Shown piece by piece: positions 44,144 through 56,386 of a stretch of 64,000 nucleotides of DNA. Positions within the stretch are counted from its first letter, which is position 1. Every line of letters starts with the position of its first letter. The stretch spans positions 44,088,362 through 44,152,361 of the forward strand of contig CM049307.1 in assembly GCA_026874595.1 (NCBI GenBank), read 5' to 3'. The translations under genes were made by a program, and so were the position numbers. Below the pieces are notes generated by a model. The model was not told the DNA's origin. It saw only the letters and a program-made list of their open reading frames with translations, and did no database searches. The DNA is from Sipunculus nudus (taxonomy: Eukaryota > Annelida > Sipuncula > Golfingiida > Sipunculidae).

Positions 44144-47100
44144 AAACTTAGTTTAGCTTTTAGTTTAGTTAAGTATACTTCGAATTTTGTCAGCTTGCCT
44201 AGAAAATACCAAAATTACTTCAGTTCTTGAAATGGTGTAATTATAGTCAACACAAAATTAAAGAATTTATTTGGAAAGCTGTGCTGTAACACAAATTACC
44301 ATAGCAACAAATGTTAACATTAGGACCAGGTTTATATTGGCAAAAAAAGTCCACCAAAAATTGGAGCATCAAGTTTAGCCTTTTTGTTGGTTATTTATAT
44401 ACAGTTAAGCAAAACCCTAGGTAAATCAGGATTATTTTGCATGATTAACTCAAGCTCTGTAGTGAACAATTTGCTCATGCAGGTATTCACATGTAGTAAT
44501 CTTAAAGGGACATAATCAGGAGCAATATTATGCTATTCTTTCACACTTTCAGTTCACTTTTGCTTTATACAAAAGTTTTAAGGCAAAACCATTCAAGACC
44601 ATCAGGCAAAACAATCCCAGCACACGGTCTCTGAGTGAGTACCTCCATTTGAGCTGTTCAACGCGTTGCTGTGGTTTTACATGTTAGTAAACACAGGCCA
44701 CTTGTGTCTGTTCACAATAACAAGGCTGCTTGACCAGAGGTTTTATTTTTTATCATGCCTGACAGATCCCAAACAAAGATTAGTCCAAACTAACTTCATG
44801 TCTTCTTTTAATGTATATATCTCTGCTGGATGGACATTATGGTACATGGGCCGAATGTAAATTCATTGTACAAACTGTTGCAACAGATTTGTATGATAGG
44901 TCCAGGGACCTCAACAGAAATAACAAGGGTAGCACAGCTAGGCCATGTATCAGTCCCAGGCCTGAGTCTCTGCAATATGTGATGTTTCAGCCAGCGGGAA
45001 CATGTATTACATTTTATGGGCCAGCAAAGTCAGTCAGGGCATCTCCAGATTGTCAGGTGTTGTGGCCCATGTGATGTGTTTATGTTTATGCCTGTGATCC
45101 CATCCGGTACCTCCACTGTTTTTAACACTCCTGAAAAGGAGTAAGCCAACGGTTTCAGAACATTATTCTGGCAGGTACTAACTTATTTTAAAAAAGAAGA
45201 CTATTTATTGTGTTAACTCAGCATTCTATAAATAGGTGATTGGGACACTTTAGGTTTGTATTTATGCAGCATGGATGTAAGATAATAATGTTATATAAAA
45301 ATATAGAATGGCATTATATAAAATATCAGATGATATCATAAATATAAAGTAGAATTTGCAGTTGAGCAACTTGCATGTTATTGATTCCAACTATATACAT
45401 GTATTGGGGTTATAAATATTGCAATTGGTTTGTTGGTCTCTCTCCTGAGTGTGCAATATTCAATAACCATTGGCCATTTGAAATCTTTTTTTTAAATATG
45501 TGTACATGTTATCTGCTGCAGTGGATGCCCTTCATCTGATTCTGATATGAAAGATTGTTGATTTTTGACTTTCAATAGAAACTTACCAATTTTGAGCTCC
45601 AACAGGACTTTCTTTCAAGAAGATAAAATAAAACCATTTTGATAAAATTTCCTTTGTTTTGCAGTGCTTTTACTTGTTTAGCAAAAAGATCTGTTAATAT
45701 CATGCTTTTCCCTGATCATATGACATTCTTATCAAAACATACAAAAGAGGTAAAAAAAAATCACCTGCCCACATTGATTTCTGAAAAAAAGTGTCTGAGA
45801 ACCAAACCTTAATTTTTTTTTGCCTTATAATTACAGAATATATATGAAGTTATTTGATATGGGTGCTGTTATCTGAGGCTCTGTGCCATTTTAAGCTGTT
45901 GATGGTATGTTAGAACAATTGTATTACACTATACTCTATGGCTATTTTCTAATTAATAATGGCAACTAAATAATTGACATTTCAACTAGGTATAGCTATC
46001 AGATCCCCCGTGACCAGGTACATGGGTTTGTATATATATACATATATTATGTTTTGTCATAAAGGTCATTTGTGTCCATGGTTCAGTGACCTCAAGTTAC
46101 CTCATTTACAGTATTAACAATATGTGTAGGCTTGTTCATGCAGGCTGGCAATCTATCAGGTGAACAATTAAGTCATTAGCATTTGGCTTGATTACATGCA
46201 GTGCGTGACTCCTGGATTGAGCCTTCAATAGCTAGTATTAGCTACAGGGTTCTGGTCAGCCATTACACAAAGCACCCACATCAGCAAGTCAGCTAGAAGA
46301 ATGTAATACTTGTATGCACATTAATGTTTACTTATATGTCTAGGGACTCAGCCAGTGTAGATTATAGCAAGGGTAATCATAATCCTGAGCAAACCCCATG
46401 TCCTAGCCAGAGTGTGATTGTACTGTTTCCCCTAGCTGTAATACTAAGACCATTTTCAGGGAGAACATTGGCTTAACAGTATTATATGTAGGCGGTGATT
46501 ATATTTGCATATGCAAATTAATGTGGTGATATGAGTGACAGCTAGTAGTGTTGGTGATATTGCTTTACGCCTGGCATTTATCATTTGTGTGTTGCCTTTA
46601 AAAGGACACCTAGGCTGTAGACTGTACATACGTGACCAGTGGTGTTATATAGCTGTTATATAGGATTGGTGTTGAAATTATACATATACCAAATACTTGC
46701 AATACACAGATATATTGCATGAGATTGATACAGGTGAATTCAACAGTACTCTCCCAGAAGCTCTCAAACTTTATCTTGCGATCGTCAGTTGTGAACCAGA
46801 GGCCAGAGGTTTGCTGCAAGCTGTCTGCTGAAGTGCGGTCAATATTTTATCAAGTAGAGTCATTATAAGATATTGGCTTATTATTGGCCTAGCCATTGTG
46901 GCCACAAGCTCTTAGCTAGATTCATCCAAAACCTCAAGCATTCGTCAATATCTGAGAACTGCTTTAGAGAGAGGATCTCTTATGAAAAGTTTGCTGAATT
47001 GGTAGGAATAATTGATTCTGCAAGATTTCCCACCACTGAAAGTTCTGCCACCTTGTCTCAAAGACTGCAGTATCTACAAATCTTTATCCTCTGGTCATTT

Positions 47101-50100
47101 ACTGTGAGTGAGTTAGACCTTAAGACAACTGAAAATTGCAAATTATCAACTTTGAAAAAGCTATTGATCTGGGACTTCAAAAGTGTTGCAGATCCAAAGC
47201 ATCAAATTTTCAAAGTAATTGACAGCACATATCCTGAAGACTACATTTGGAAGAACAGAACAGACAGGATCAAGATAAAATAGAGCAGAGAATCAAATAT
47301 ACTGATTTCTTTCTTAATTGAACTTAAAAAACAGGTCTTAATTTGATCCTGAGCTAAAAACCAGTCAGCATGGAATGGTTATTTTCAGGCCCAGATGGCA
47401 TTAGAGATCACAGGGTTACCGTGAAGAAGGAGCACCACTATGTAGGAGAAGGAACGATGTCACCAGAGGGAACCAGTGATGTGGCATATTTGTGGAGACC
47501 CGCCAGCGGGATGCCCCCTCCTCGCCCCAAGACTGCCTGTGTGGGGGAAGTGGGGTGGGGTATACCCCAGTATGCGGACTGGTCTGTACCAAACACTGGT
47601 GCTCAAATCACTGTAAGTATAGCCTATCATGTTCTGCTGACAAAAATAAACAAGTTTATATTTGAACAACCATTCTCTATTTATAACTCATTATGAATCT
47701 GTTTTTCATGTTCATGTAGTATATCTTACCTATGTTACCATGATAATAATTTCTGTTGCTTATATAAAGTTGATCTCAGGCTTTTTTCTTTGACATCAGT
47801 ATTGTTATAATATATTTCTTCTATGCATAATCTGTTATTAATATGTAACAGAGAAAATTCTCCACTGCTTGCTTTAAAATTAGTTTTGTCATGTTTCTTC
47901 TAGTCCTTTATGCCATATTAAGTAAACTACTTGTCCACTTAGTAAATAAGTATTATACCATGCAGTATATATATGACTGCTTTCATGTATAATTATTACA
48001 TCTGTCAGTTACTATAAAATAAGAAATATCTGGCCCTTTTTGGGATTGCATGAGTATTGTATGATTTACAGAATAAAAAAACTGCAAAATAAGCAGAGGG
48101 TCACACCAAGGAAGACTAATAAGTAAACCTAAAATGGTCCTCCGATCTAAGAAGGGGGGGGGGAGATGTCCAGGCCGTAAAAATTAGGTATGAAAAATAT
48201 TGAAAAAGGTAGAGGCAGCTCAAACTCAAAGCAGGGGAGGGGAGGAGGGGGGGGGGGGGGGGGTTCAGACACTGGATTCTCCACTTTGAGAGAATCCAGA
48301 ATACATGTATAACCATTTTCTTTTTTTTTTAGCTGGGAGAATTCAGACAGGCAGTAGAAGACAGACACACACATCTGTATCAGAATCCATGGTGAGTATG
48401 ACACCACTGGTATTGAATACATCATTAGTGTATGTGTTTTTAATGCTATGTTCTATACTCCAATCAAAGGAGTCTTTGATGTCAGTTATAGTAATTCATC
48501 CCTGAGTTTAGGCATATTCTTCTTCCTAAGTAAGATGAAGAATATTCTTACTGACTCTTAGGTCTGGTTAGATGTTCACCTGTCTTATAAGACAGACAAG
48601 TTAAGAATTTATCATTAAATTTATAGGAAAAGTCAGATGCTACTTTAAATAATTTTTTTGCAGACCAGGAGTTAGAAGTCAAATTAACCAATTGCTTGCG
48701 CTGGGGAGACGGCATTTATCCTCTGTACGGATAGTCACTCCTGTATAACTGTGCTAAGCCAGTGCGTGCTTGCCTGACCATGTTGCTAGGCATTGGTGGG
48801 TCATTGCCTGCTGAGCACTTTTGATGCAGTGCTCAGCAGTTGCCAAGTGGGCAATAACTGACAGACATATAATCAATATTCTAGCATATTGATGTATTTC
48901 TGCTGTGCAAATTTATTATTAATATACAAACTACATGCAGTATACATATATATCCTCTCCTGGCAGCTGTGAACTATCTTATGTTTTTTATTAAACTTGC
49001 AGCAGTTAACCTACCTGTAAGAGTCAATCCATGAATTTATAAAGGCAGCAGAGTTCTTACTTTCAAAAATATCAATAAACATGTAAAAATTTCTTTCTCT
49101 ATATTTAAAATGGTTTCTGTCAGTGTACATTGGAATTTTCACACAGATTACAAGTAAATTTATACACCAGTTTGTGGCACAGACTTTATTATTTTTAATT
49201 ATAATCATTATTATGAGAAACAAGTCACAGCTTGTAGAAGAAACTGAAACAAAATAGCATTCTTTAATGAATCATTAAAAATTGTTCAATTATGTTGTCT
49301 TACAATTCCACGGGGAAATGAATCTATATTCTTGAAAGATGTGACCCTTGAAATCAAATTTGCAAATAATATTTACATCCCCTAGCTATGAGGCCAGATG
49401 CATGTATAGGAATAATGGTTACATAAGAAGGGAACTGTAAACTCTCCATCTTAAGCCGTGGCTTGAGTTATACACTTTTTCCCTCCCTCTGCTGCTTGAA
49501 TTGTTACTGTTGGTGCAGGTACTGAAAGAAAGTTAGATGTAGTATATAAAGTATGCAGCATTTATACATTATAAATACCATGGTTTTTGACCATGCATGT
49601 TTAGAATATCTTTTATAATCAAACAAGTTGCACAAATGATTTCATTTAGCTATTAAAACGGTTATCTGTATAGCAGTCATGATCCCCTCTGTCTTCCCTC
49701 TCAGGCTGTGTGTGATGACATCACTTTTATTTTATTCTTACTCTATAATTGTCTAGTAGTCATAATTGAGAGGTACTTTAAAAATTATCATCCATGAAAG
49801 GTTGTTGGTTGAATAATTAGAGGGGTTGAGGTATTACAGTAAATACAGTACACAAGCAGTGGATCCTTTGTTTTAGGTATCCTGGTCCTGGTGAGACGTT
49901 TCCTCAGAATTCTGATGCTGCTTTAGTCATGAATGTGTACAAGACTAGTAACAAGGACAACAACACTGAGTCAAGTGAGTCTTAACCAAGAATGCTGTTG
50001 ATTTATATTTATCCATTTTGTATTCAAGATTTTGTTCTTAGTTGGTGTTGATCAGTTAAATCTCATGGAGATCTAAGAAACACACTGGAAAAAATCTCAA

Positions 50101-51600
50101 GATTCAGCACAAATATTATACTTGGTGGTAAACTTTGAAGTAGAAACTCATTGTTATGGAAACTGGCAGAACTTAATTGTGATGTTCTTAATAGAGTTGT
50201 TGATATTAGAAGGGTTACAAAACTCTTGAGTCAGTATTTTGTGGCACTGCCTAAAGTGTCTGTAATAGAGAGGTGTCTATCACAATTTAGGAGACCGCAG
50301 AACAAGAGGTTTCATTGTGTTTGGTTAATTTTTTGGATCTTAAACTTTTGACTTTGGCACAAAGTAGTATTTGACAAGTTATGTATTTGACAAGTTATAG
50401 ACACCATGAGGTTTAACTGTATATTTGATTTTTCTTTTAAAATGTTTGATTTATACCCATTGTTATATATTTTCTTTAGCAATTTTAGAATTGGAATACT
50501 GTGGTTGGCTTTTGGTTTGTGATGGTTCTAAATTTTTTATATAAATTCGTGTGAAAGTGTTATTATCATGAAAATGAAACCATCCTGAATAAGATGCCCC
50601 ATCCACATAGGTAAACATTCTTTCATACTATAGCTTCGATGATATCTCATACACATGATCTACTGGTATGCTTGTGGCATCGCCAGGCAAAATCATGATA
50701 TTACTAATGTTAATTGATCTTTTAATATGTAATCCATAGGTCAAAGATTGATACTATAAATACCTGTAATATGAGAAATTTTTCATTATCTGCTTATGAT
50801 GGACAGGAAGTACAATTCTAGATTTTCCCTGGAACTCCATCTCTAATGGTAGATATTTTTGCCTACATATTAAATAATTCATCCAGCAAAGAATATATGA
50901 GTAAGTTTACTGTATGGAGAGATCGCAAAAAAATCGATCCTTGTTAAACACTGAAAAAGTGGAAACAGCAAAATTTTAACTTCACAAATTTGAAGCCAAC
51001 CACTGTATCAAGTTGCAGTTGATGTGTGTGGAGTGATTTTCTTAAGTGATTCAGAAATCCATTCTAATGAATTCTTGTATATCATAAAATTATATGATTT
51101 ATTCTCAGAATAAATACTTGATTGATATGTGATTTTGATTGAAATGATGGACTTCTAATAAAGAGGTCTCAGATAACCAGAACTGTTTTTTATATAAATT
51201 AACAGGTAGTGGTGTTTCAAGACCCCACAGTCTCTTTCGTAATGTAATTTTATTTTTTTATCTGGTATATCAGACAGTGGGGAACCATATCTGCATGAGC
51301 AAGCAAATGGACATAATGTTGCTGAGATATGAAATTGTACATTGTTATCTTGATATTTGAATGTGTACTTAGGTCACTGTTTGTACATGTTTGACATTTT
51401 GTGTGTCCAGGTTACAGTAGTGCATGTTTGGTAGGTTAAGGTGTTTGGTTCGCTGATAGTGTATGACTGTTTGTTCAGGATATACCCCACGTCGGAGGCC
51501 ACACACAGCAGGAAGCGTACGCAAATATTCCAGTGATAGTTTCTTATCCAGTAGTACACAAGACAGCTACAGACACAGGAGACAGCAGTTCAGATATTAG
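43366..51600 (+). CDS. SPMIP2: SPMIP2 (C4orf45), sperm microtubule inner protein 2 (five exons, 210 aa)
   Basis: Gene model joining 43366-43495, 47389-47612, 48333-48391, 49877-49974 and 51479-51600. The total of 633 bases is 211 codons, and all introns have GT/AG ends with compatible phases. The protein has the family signature as I recall it from human C4orf45: LFTGPDGIRDH across junction 1-2, HYVGEG, YLWRPAS, CVGEVGWGIPQY in exon 2, and HLYQNPW spanning junction 3-4. No signal peptide or membrane segment; the C-terminus is Arg/Ser-rich. SPMIP2 is a microtubule inner protein that lines axonemal doublets in sperm flagella. It is head-to-head with the DYDC1-like gene and shares its promoter. 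The start is the first ATG after the promoter. A downstream 3' exon is possible (see 53848), but would be untranslated. Confidence 0.88.
43813..43942. repeat. Dispersed repeat with CAGGGCCATAGCC end
   Basis: Begins CAGGGCCATAGCCTGAGC and runs into a G-rich, inverted-motif-rich stretch (GGGGGCAACGCCC, GGGGGAATCCCGGCCCC). The ending resembles TIR elements common in aquatic invertebrates. No second terminus was identified. Confidence 0.35.
44100..44144. repeat. (TA)n microsatellite
   Basis: TA run interrupted once by TACA, in SPMIP2 intron 1. Confidence 0.93.
45530..45835 (+). repeat. Dispersed 0.3 kb repeat, forward copy
   Basis: Matches the reverse complement of 58845-59125: GACTTTCAATAGAAA, CCAATTTTGAGCTC, TTTCTTTCAAGAA, ATTTCCTTTG, TATCATGCTTTTC and AAATCACCTG in the same order. 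Non-coding. Confidence 0.75.
46873..47283 (+). other. Unexplained open frame in SPMIP2 intron 1
   Basis: 136 codons without a stop in AT-rich DNA, ending TAG at 47281-47283, with no in-frame ATG. Composition is protein-like (contains RISYEKFAELVGIIDSARF and YPEDYIWKNRTDR) and not low complexity. It could be an alternative exon, entered for instance at the CTTAG near 46914, a decayed gene or retroelement fragment, or chance. I recognise no family. Confidence 0.25.
47389..47612 (+). CDS. SPMIP2: SPMIP2 exon 2 (core signature)
   Basis: 224 bases, entering with two bases that complete a Gly codon and ending in phase 0 before GTAAGTAT. It carries the most diagnostic residues: GPDGIRDH, HYVGEG, VAYLWRPASGMPPPRPK and VGEVGWGIPQYADW. 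Confidence 0.9.
47613..48332 (+). other. SPMIP2: SPMIP2 intron 2
   Basis: 720-bp intron ending in a poly-T tract and AG. It contains G runs at about 48152-48162 and 48248-48262 within a GTCCAGGCCG repeat also present at about 25589-25603. Confidence 0.8.
48333..48391 (+). CDS. SPMIP2: SPMIP2 exon 3
   Basis: 59 bases: LGEFRQAVEDRHTHLYQNP, plus two bases of a Trp codon completed by exon 4, giving the conserved YQNPW. Donor is GTGAGTAT. Confidence 0.85.
48392..49876 (+). other. SPMIP2: SPMIP2 intron 3
   Basis: 1.5 kb intron, GTGAGT...TTTTAG. No internal feature recognised. Confidence 0.78.
49877..49974 (+). CDS. SPMIP2: SPMIP2 exon 4
   Basis: 98 bases encoding YPGPGETFPQNSDAALVMNV and YKTSNKDNNTES. 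The donor is TCAA followed by GTGAGT, leaving one base. It is less conserved than exon 2, and placement rests on phase and splice sites. Confidence 0.75.
49975..51478 (+). other. SPMIP2: SPMIP2 intron 4
   Basis: 1.5 kb intron, GTGAGT...TTGTTCAG. Nothing else recognised. Confidence 0.72.
51479..51600 (+). CDS. SPMIP2: SPMIP2 exon 5 (last coding)
   Basis: 122 bases ending in TAG at 51598-51600, encoding YTPRRRPHTAGSVRKYSSDS and a Ser/Arg-rich end (SYRHRRQQFRY). The frame is fixed by exon 4; the alternative frame that stays open into ACAG/GT at about 51615 meets a stop upstream. Confidence 0.72.
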
Positions 51601-54450
51601 CACAGCCACAGGTGATGGCTGCATGATTTTAGTAAATGTAAATATTTTTATAGATAAGTTGTAGTAGTAGTAGCAATAACTCAAAGTTACAGTAGTTTAT
51701 TAACAGAGGATAACATGAGACAATTACTAACCTGATTGTATATTTCTATGTATATATATATATTTAAACATGTATATTTTGTATAATATAAATATCATAA
51801 CCTGATATATAATACTGTATTTATTCTTAATATTAATTCTGATAGTAATAGTTTTATTACTGAATTTTTTTGTTTGGCCCTGGGGGGGGGGGGGGGGGCT
51901 CAAATATCTTAAAAAATTCAACAACTGGGTTAATTATGTGTTACCATACAATAAACTCCTTCCTAACAGTCTCTCCACTAACCTGACCACCCCTATAATC
52001 ATGGCGTATTGTTATACTTGCTGAACAGAAAATGCTTTTCAGTAAATACATAACAATCAACCAGCTGATATGACCATTGTTGCTGGTGAAGCCTTTAATT
52101 GTTGATAAGCCATAGGTGATAAGTGTTGTACTTTGTATTCATGGTAAATATTATACTTTATAAGTGCCATCTGGGACCCCTTGCTTCCCAAGTACAATGA
52201 CCAGATTGACTGTGATTACTTTTTAAAGACATATCATAATTTCTTAATTCTGAACCAGGTTATAAGACAGCTTGTATTTATCAATATCTACACCACTATT
52301 AAAGCATGCAGCCACATATGTGCCAGGTGTATTCAGTGTCAAATCTGTACCAATGAAAAACATAAGACAGAATACAGGACCTATCAATGAGATAACAATA
52401 TGAACAGCAAGATATGTAATTGCAAGAAGACCTGGCAGATTGATCCAGTGTAACACTAAAGGAACACATAACACATGCATTGAAAAAGCCATACGATATT
52501 GTCAGGTTCACCATATAACAATTGTAGTTCCAGTACTTTGGACTTGTTAACAAGATCACAGTTTATATCTTCTTTTTCCTCCCAGACTGTTTTCATTGAA
52601 CCCTGTACTAAATATACTTTTCTTACTATGCATGTATTTTCCCTGATCCAGTATTAAATATACTTCTTATACCACTTAGTAACAAATGCATGTATTTTTT
52701 ACTTGACATTTCATTTTACTGAATAAATAGTGTATATATTTTTATGAGTAATCATGCTGTTATTATGTTTTTCAAGAAATTAATATTATCTTGTGTATGT
52801 CAACATATTTTGTGTAGGAAACTCCTACTATTCCCAATAATTAAGTTTTTTTTTGTAATCTACACGTGAGTTTCTAGATAAATGTTTTCATACTTTTACA
52901 TAATTTTTGTTTTATCTCAGATATTTTCATTGAAATATTGTATATGTAATTGGTATAAAAGTGTAATTATAAAGCATAATTCAGTACATGTAAATTAATG
53001 ACTGCAGTTACTGGATACATTTACCATTCAAATGCTGTGTTAAATACTTGTATGAGATGTTAATCACTACATGTATGGATATGAATTTGCACCCAGCAAG
53101 GCTCTACATTAACATCTGGCTCTAACATGTATATCCTATAAAAATCAAGTGATCACAACCACAATCACACAATAAGTGTTCTGCATGATTATTTTGCAAC
53201 AATAAACATGTTCAGATGTTGGTTAATTATATTTATTTTCAGCATTTGCACAGATGAACATACTGGTAAATTAAGATTTAAATGTATTACAATATTCTTT
53301 CATTTCTCCAAGAGAGAAAATGGCTATCTTAAGATAAATTAAGACTTGGCGTTAGTGCAAAGGTTCATGTTTGACCCACTTGGCCAGTTGGGTAAGCAGG
53401 AGGCCACTTTTGGTTGCTCTACCAAACATTTTCTGGAACTTATACTTGCTTGGGCAAGCAGTTAACAGTTAATGTCGAGCCCTGCACAGTATAACCAGAC
53501 CCTTTGCATGTTTATCCCAATATATTTTTTTTAGGCAACCATATCTGGCAGCGTTAATTATTGATGGTTGTGTACAATGTGCTCAGTGTTTAATTTCCTA
53601 TGAGGTGGTATATGTATATTTTAAATAATTAAGTACATCATCTTCTTTTATTGATCAGAGTGTACCACATCAAGGCAATAAGGGTAGTCGGTACAGTGAG
53701 GATGATCCATGTGCACTATAGAAATAGTTAGCCTCTGATTATTTCCCCCTGGAAAAATGACACACAGACTTATGGTATACATACAATTGTTATATAACAT
53801 GGTTCTGTTTTTATATCATAATAATTTAATTTTATTTTGTTTTCTAGGTTCTACTCTTACTGATGAAGGACAGAGAAAAATAACAACTGATGCCTGAAAG
53901 TAACTCATCCTACATCAGAAATGCAGGAGAAAATACTAACTCAGTAGCAAATTTTAAGTAGAGCATACCTGGTAAATTATTTCAACTGAAAATGGACCTT
54001 ATTTCATGCGCTGAAACAAACTGGCCTGTTTTATCTTTCAGTTCTAAAAATTAACAATTAGGATTTGAATTGATCAAAGTCATTTGAACATATTACCAGC
54101 ATCTTATGTTTACAAATATATTTCAAGATAAAGCTACAGTACTCTATCTTATAATACAATTTTATTTTGTAAACTGCTTACTATTTTAGTACCCATCTAA
54201 AAGATTGTGATCCACAGAAGGAACATAAGCTAACCACTTATGTTTTTTCAATTCCTTGACATACATTAGATATATTAGTGTAATTATATTATATCTGTTT
54301 TACTTTATATAGTTTCTTTTACTTTAGTGATATAAATATAAATATTGCAAATATACAAAGCCTGTACCAGTATTTTATATCCAGACTTACTGTTATTTTA
54401 ATAATGACACTTAATATACACACACACACATATATATATATATCACAAGT
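51601..54450 (+). other. SPMIP2: SPMIP2 3' flank
   Basis: Presumed 3' UTR with AATAAA at 51950-51955, then intergenic AT-rich DNA with a 16-base G run (51883-51898). A TTTCTAG acceptor at about 53847 followed by a short open stretch ending TGA (53895-53897) might be an extra 3' exon reached from the CACAG/GT at about 51614. Confidence 0.4.
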
Positions 54451-54544
54451 ATACAAATATATCAAGCTATAGGGGTAATCTTATAAAAGATATCATGCAA
54501 TATTCAAGCTGTGATAATTTCAAGTTGTTCTCATTTATTGGATT

Positions 54545-54660
<116 letters not shown>

Positions 54661-55342
54661 CTGCTCTGCTGTTACTTATCTTAGTCTTGTTATACATACA
54701 GGCATGTTCTGTTTTTATTACTATGTACCATATCAGTATTATGATCATCAATGTATCTTTGTGGTTCTGCAATACATATTCACAAAAAAATGTTTTCTTT
54801 TATTTTTATTTCATTTTCTTTTAACATCAAACATTAAGTAATAAGCAAAAAAGAAAAGGGATTAAATTCAGCGATTATACATTTAGTTGGTGCAAATCAC
54901 TGTGTAAATGAGCCCAGGGTGCCTTATTGGTTTTGGCAGCATTGTTTCCCTCCAGACATTATGAAACAGGATTAACGATATCACTCCATGTTATGACATC
55001 ACAAGCCATGTGCCACTTAGTAACAAGTGACCCATGGGTCATGACGCTCAGCTGACTGGGAAGAGATTCGCAAAAGGAAATTTTATCACCAGAATGGTAG
55101 TATATATACCCATTCAACTGAAGCATCAAACAGATTAACCAACAGGCCAAGATTTAGTCTGTATTTATATATCTCAAAAATAGAGAAAAATGTGTAAACT
55201 TTTAAAACTAGAATACGGGTAACCGACAAGTGACTACATGTATCTGCCAAAATCGGATAGTGAGGCATGGATTGAGTGGCAAGGGGAAATAGAGTGAGGT
55301 ATGTTGCATATTAGCATGGATGTCTGCAGCCTAAATGTGTAT

Positions 55343-56160
55343 GTAGGTTGTGCCACCTACCACAAATCCAGAAATCTGTCCAAGTTGTATACACCTGCAA
55401 AATTTTAGGCAGAAAAGTCAAACCACTACATGTATATGAGCGATTTTTGCCCATGGCAGACAAACAGACAAACACTGTGCAAAAATCTTTGCAGGTAACC
55501 CCTCCAGTTTTGTGTATGATAAAGATCTATGTGAGATCTAAACACATGCACAATTTTGGCCCAATCGGTCAAATGGTTCCTGAGATATGAGCTTGGATGT
55601 GTCCAGCGTTAAACTAGAATGTAGGTGGCGCCACCTGTCATAAAATCAAGAAAGCTGTCCACGATGTATAAACCTGCAAAATTTTAGGCAGTTATGTCGA
55701 ACCACTACAGAGAAATGAGTAATTTTAGGCCACGGCAGACTAACAGACAGACGCTGTGCAAACATTGTTACAGGTGGCGCCACCATTTTTTGTGTATGTT
55801 ACAGAGCTATCAAAGGGCTACATTTGTATAAATTTTATTTCCTGATCGGTCAAACGGTTCCCGAGATATAAGCTTGGATGTCATCAGCGTGAACGTGAAC
55901 GTAGGTGGCGCCACCTGTCATAAAATCAAGAAAGCTATCCTGGATGTATACACATGACGAATTTCAGGTGAATTAGTCAATTCACTGCAGAGATATGAGT
56001 GATTTTAACCCAAGGCAGATGAACAGATGGACACTGTGCAAACATGGTTACAGGTGGCGCCACCATTTTTTGTGTATGTTATAAAGCAATCCAAGGGCTA
56101 CATTTGTATCAATTTTATTTCCTGATCGGTCAAACGGTTCCCGAGATATGAGGGTTTATG
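55343..56160. repeat. Tandem array of about 278-bp monomers, three units
   Basis: Units start with GTAGGT(G/T)G(C/T)GCCACCT at about 55343, 55621 and 55901. Each contains GGCAGACNAACAGA, CTGTGCAAA and CCTGATCGGTCAAACGGTTC-like blocks. The palindrome GGTGGCGCCACC is intact at 55624, 55773, 55904 and 56053. The first unit is the most diverged. Non-coding. Confidence 0.85.
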
Positions 56161-56386
56161 AGTGGAAACAGACCCACAAATGGACACTGGATAGAGAGGA
56201 AAGATCAGAGGTCAATGCAAATTGGTTAGGCACCAGTTCACATGTGACCCGATAATAGGTGTAAGTTTGGGAAAAATTGGTCCATTAGTCTCCGAGGAGC
56301 TCTCTGGAAACGAACGCCGCCACGGCGGAGGAACTCGGTCAAAAACATAGTATCCGCAAAACTTCGTTTTGGCGGATACAAAAATA

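Larger units (their letters stand above)
43496..47388 (+). other. SPMIP2: SPMIP2 intron 1
   Basis: 3.9 kb intron. It holds a CAGGGCCATAGCC-type repeat (about 43813-43940), a TA microsatellite (44100-44144), a dispersed repeat (45530-45835) and an unexplained open frame (46873-47283). The acceptor is TTATTTTCAG. Confidence 0.75.

Noticed and set aside
51600-51616. SPMIP2 C-terminus continuing as DISTATG into an exon at 53848
   Set aside because: That frame contains TGA within exon 5, so it cannot be reached from the exon 4 phase.
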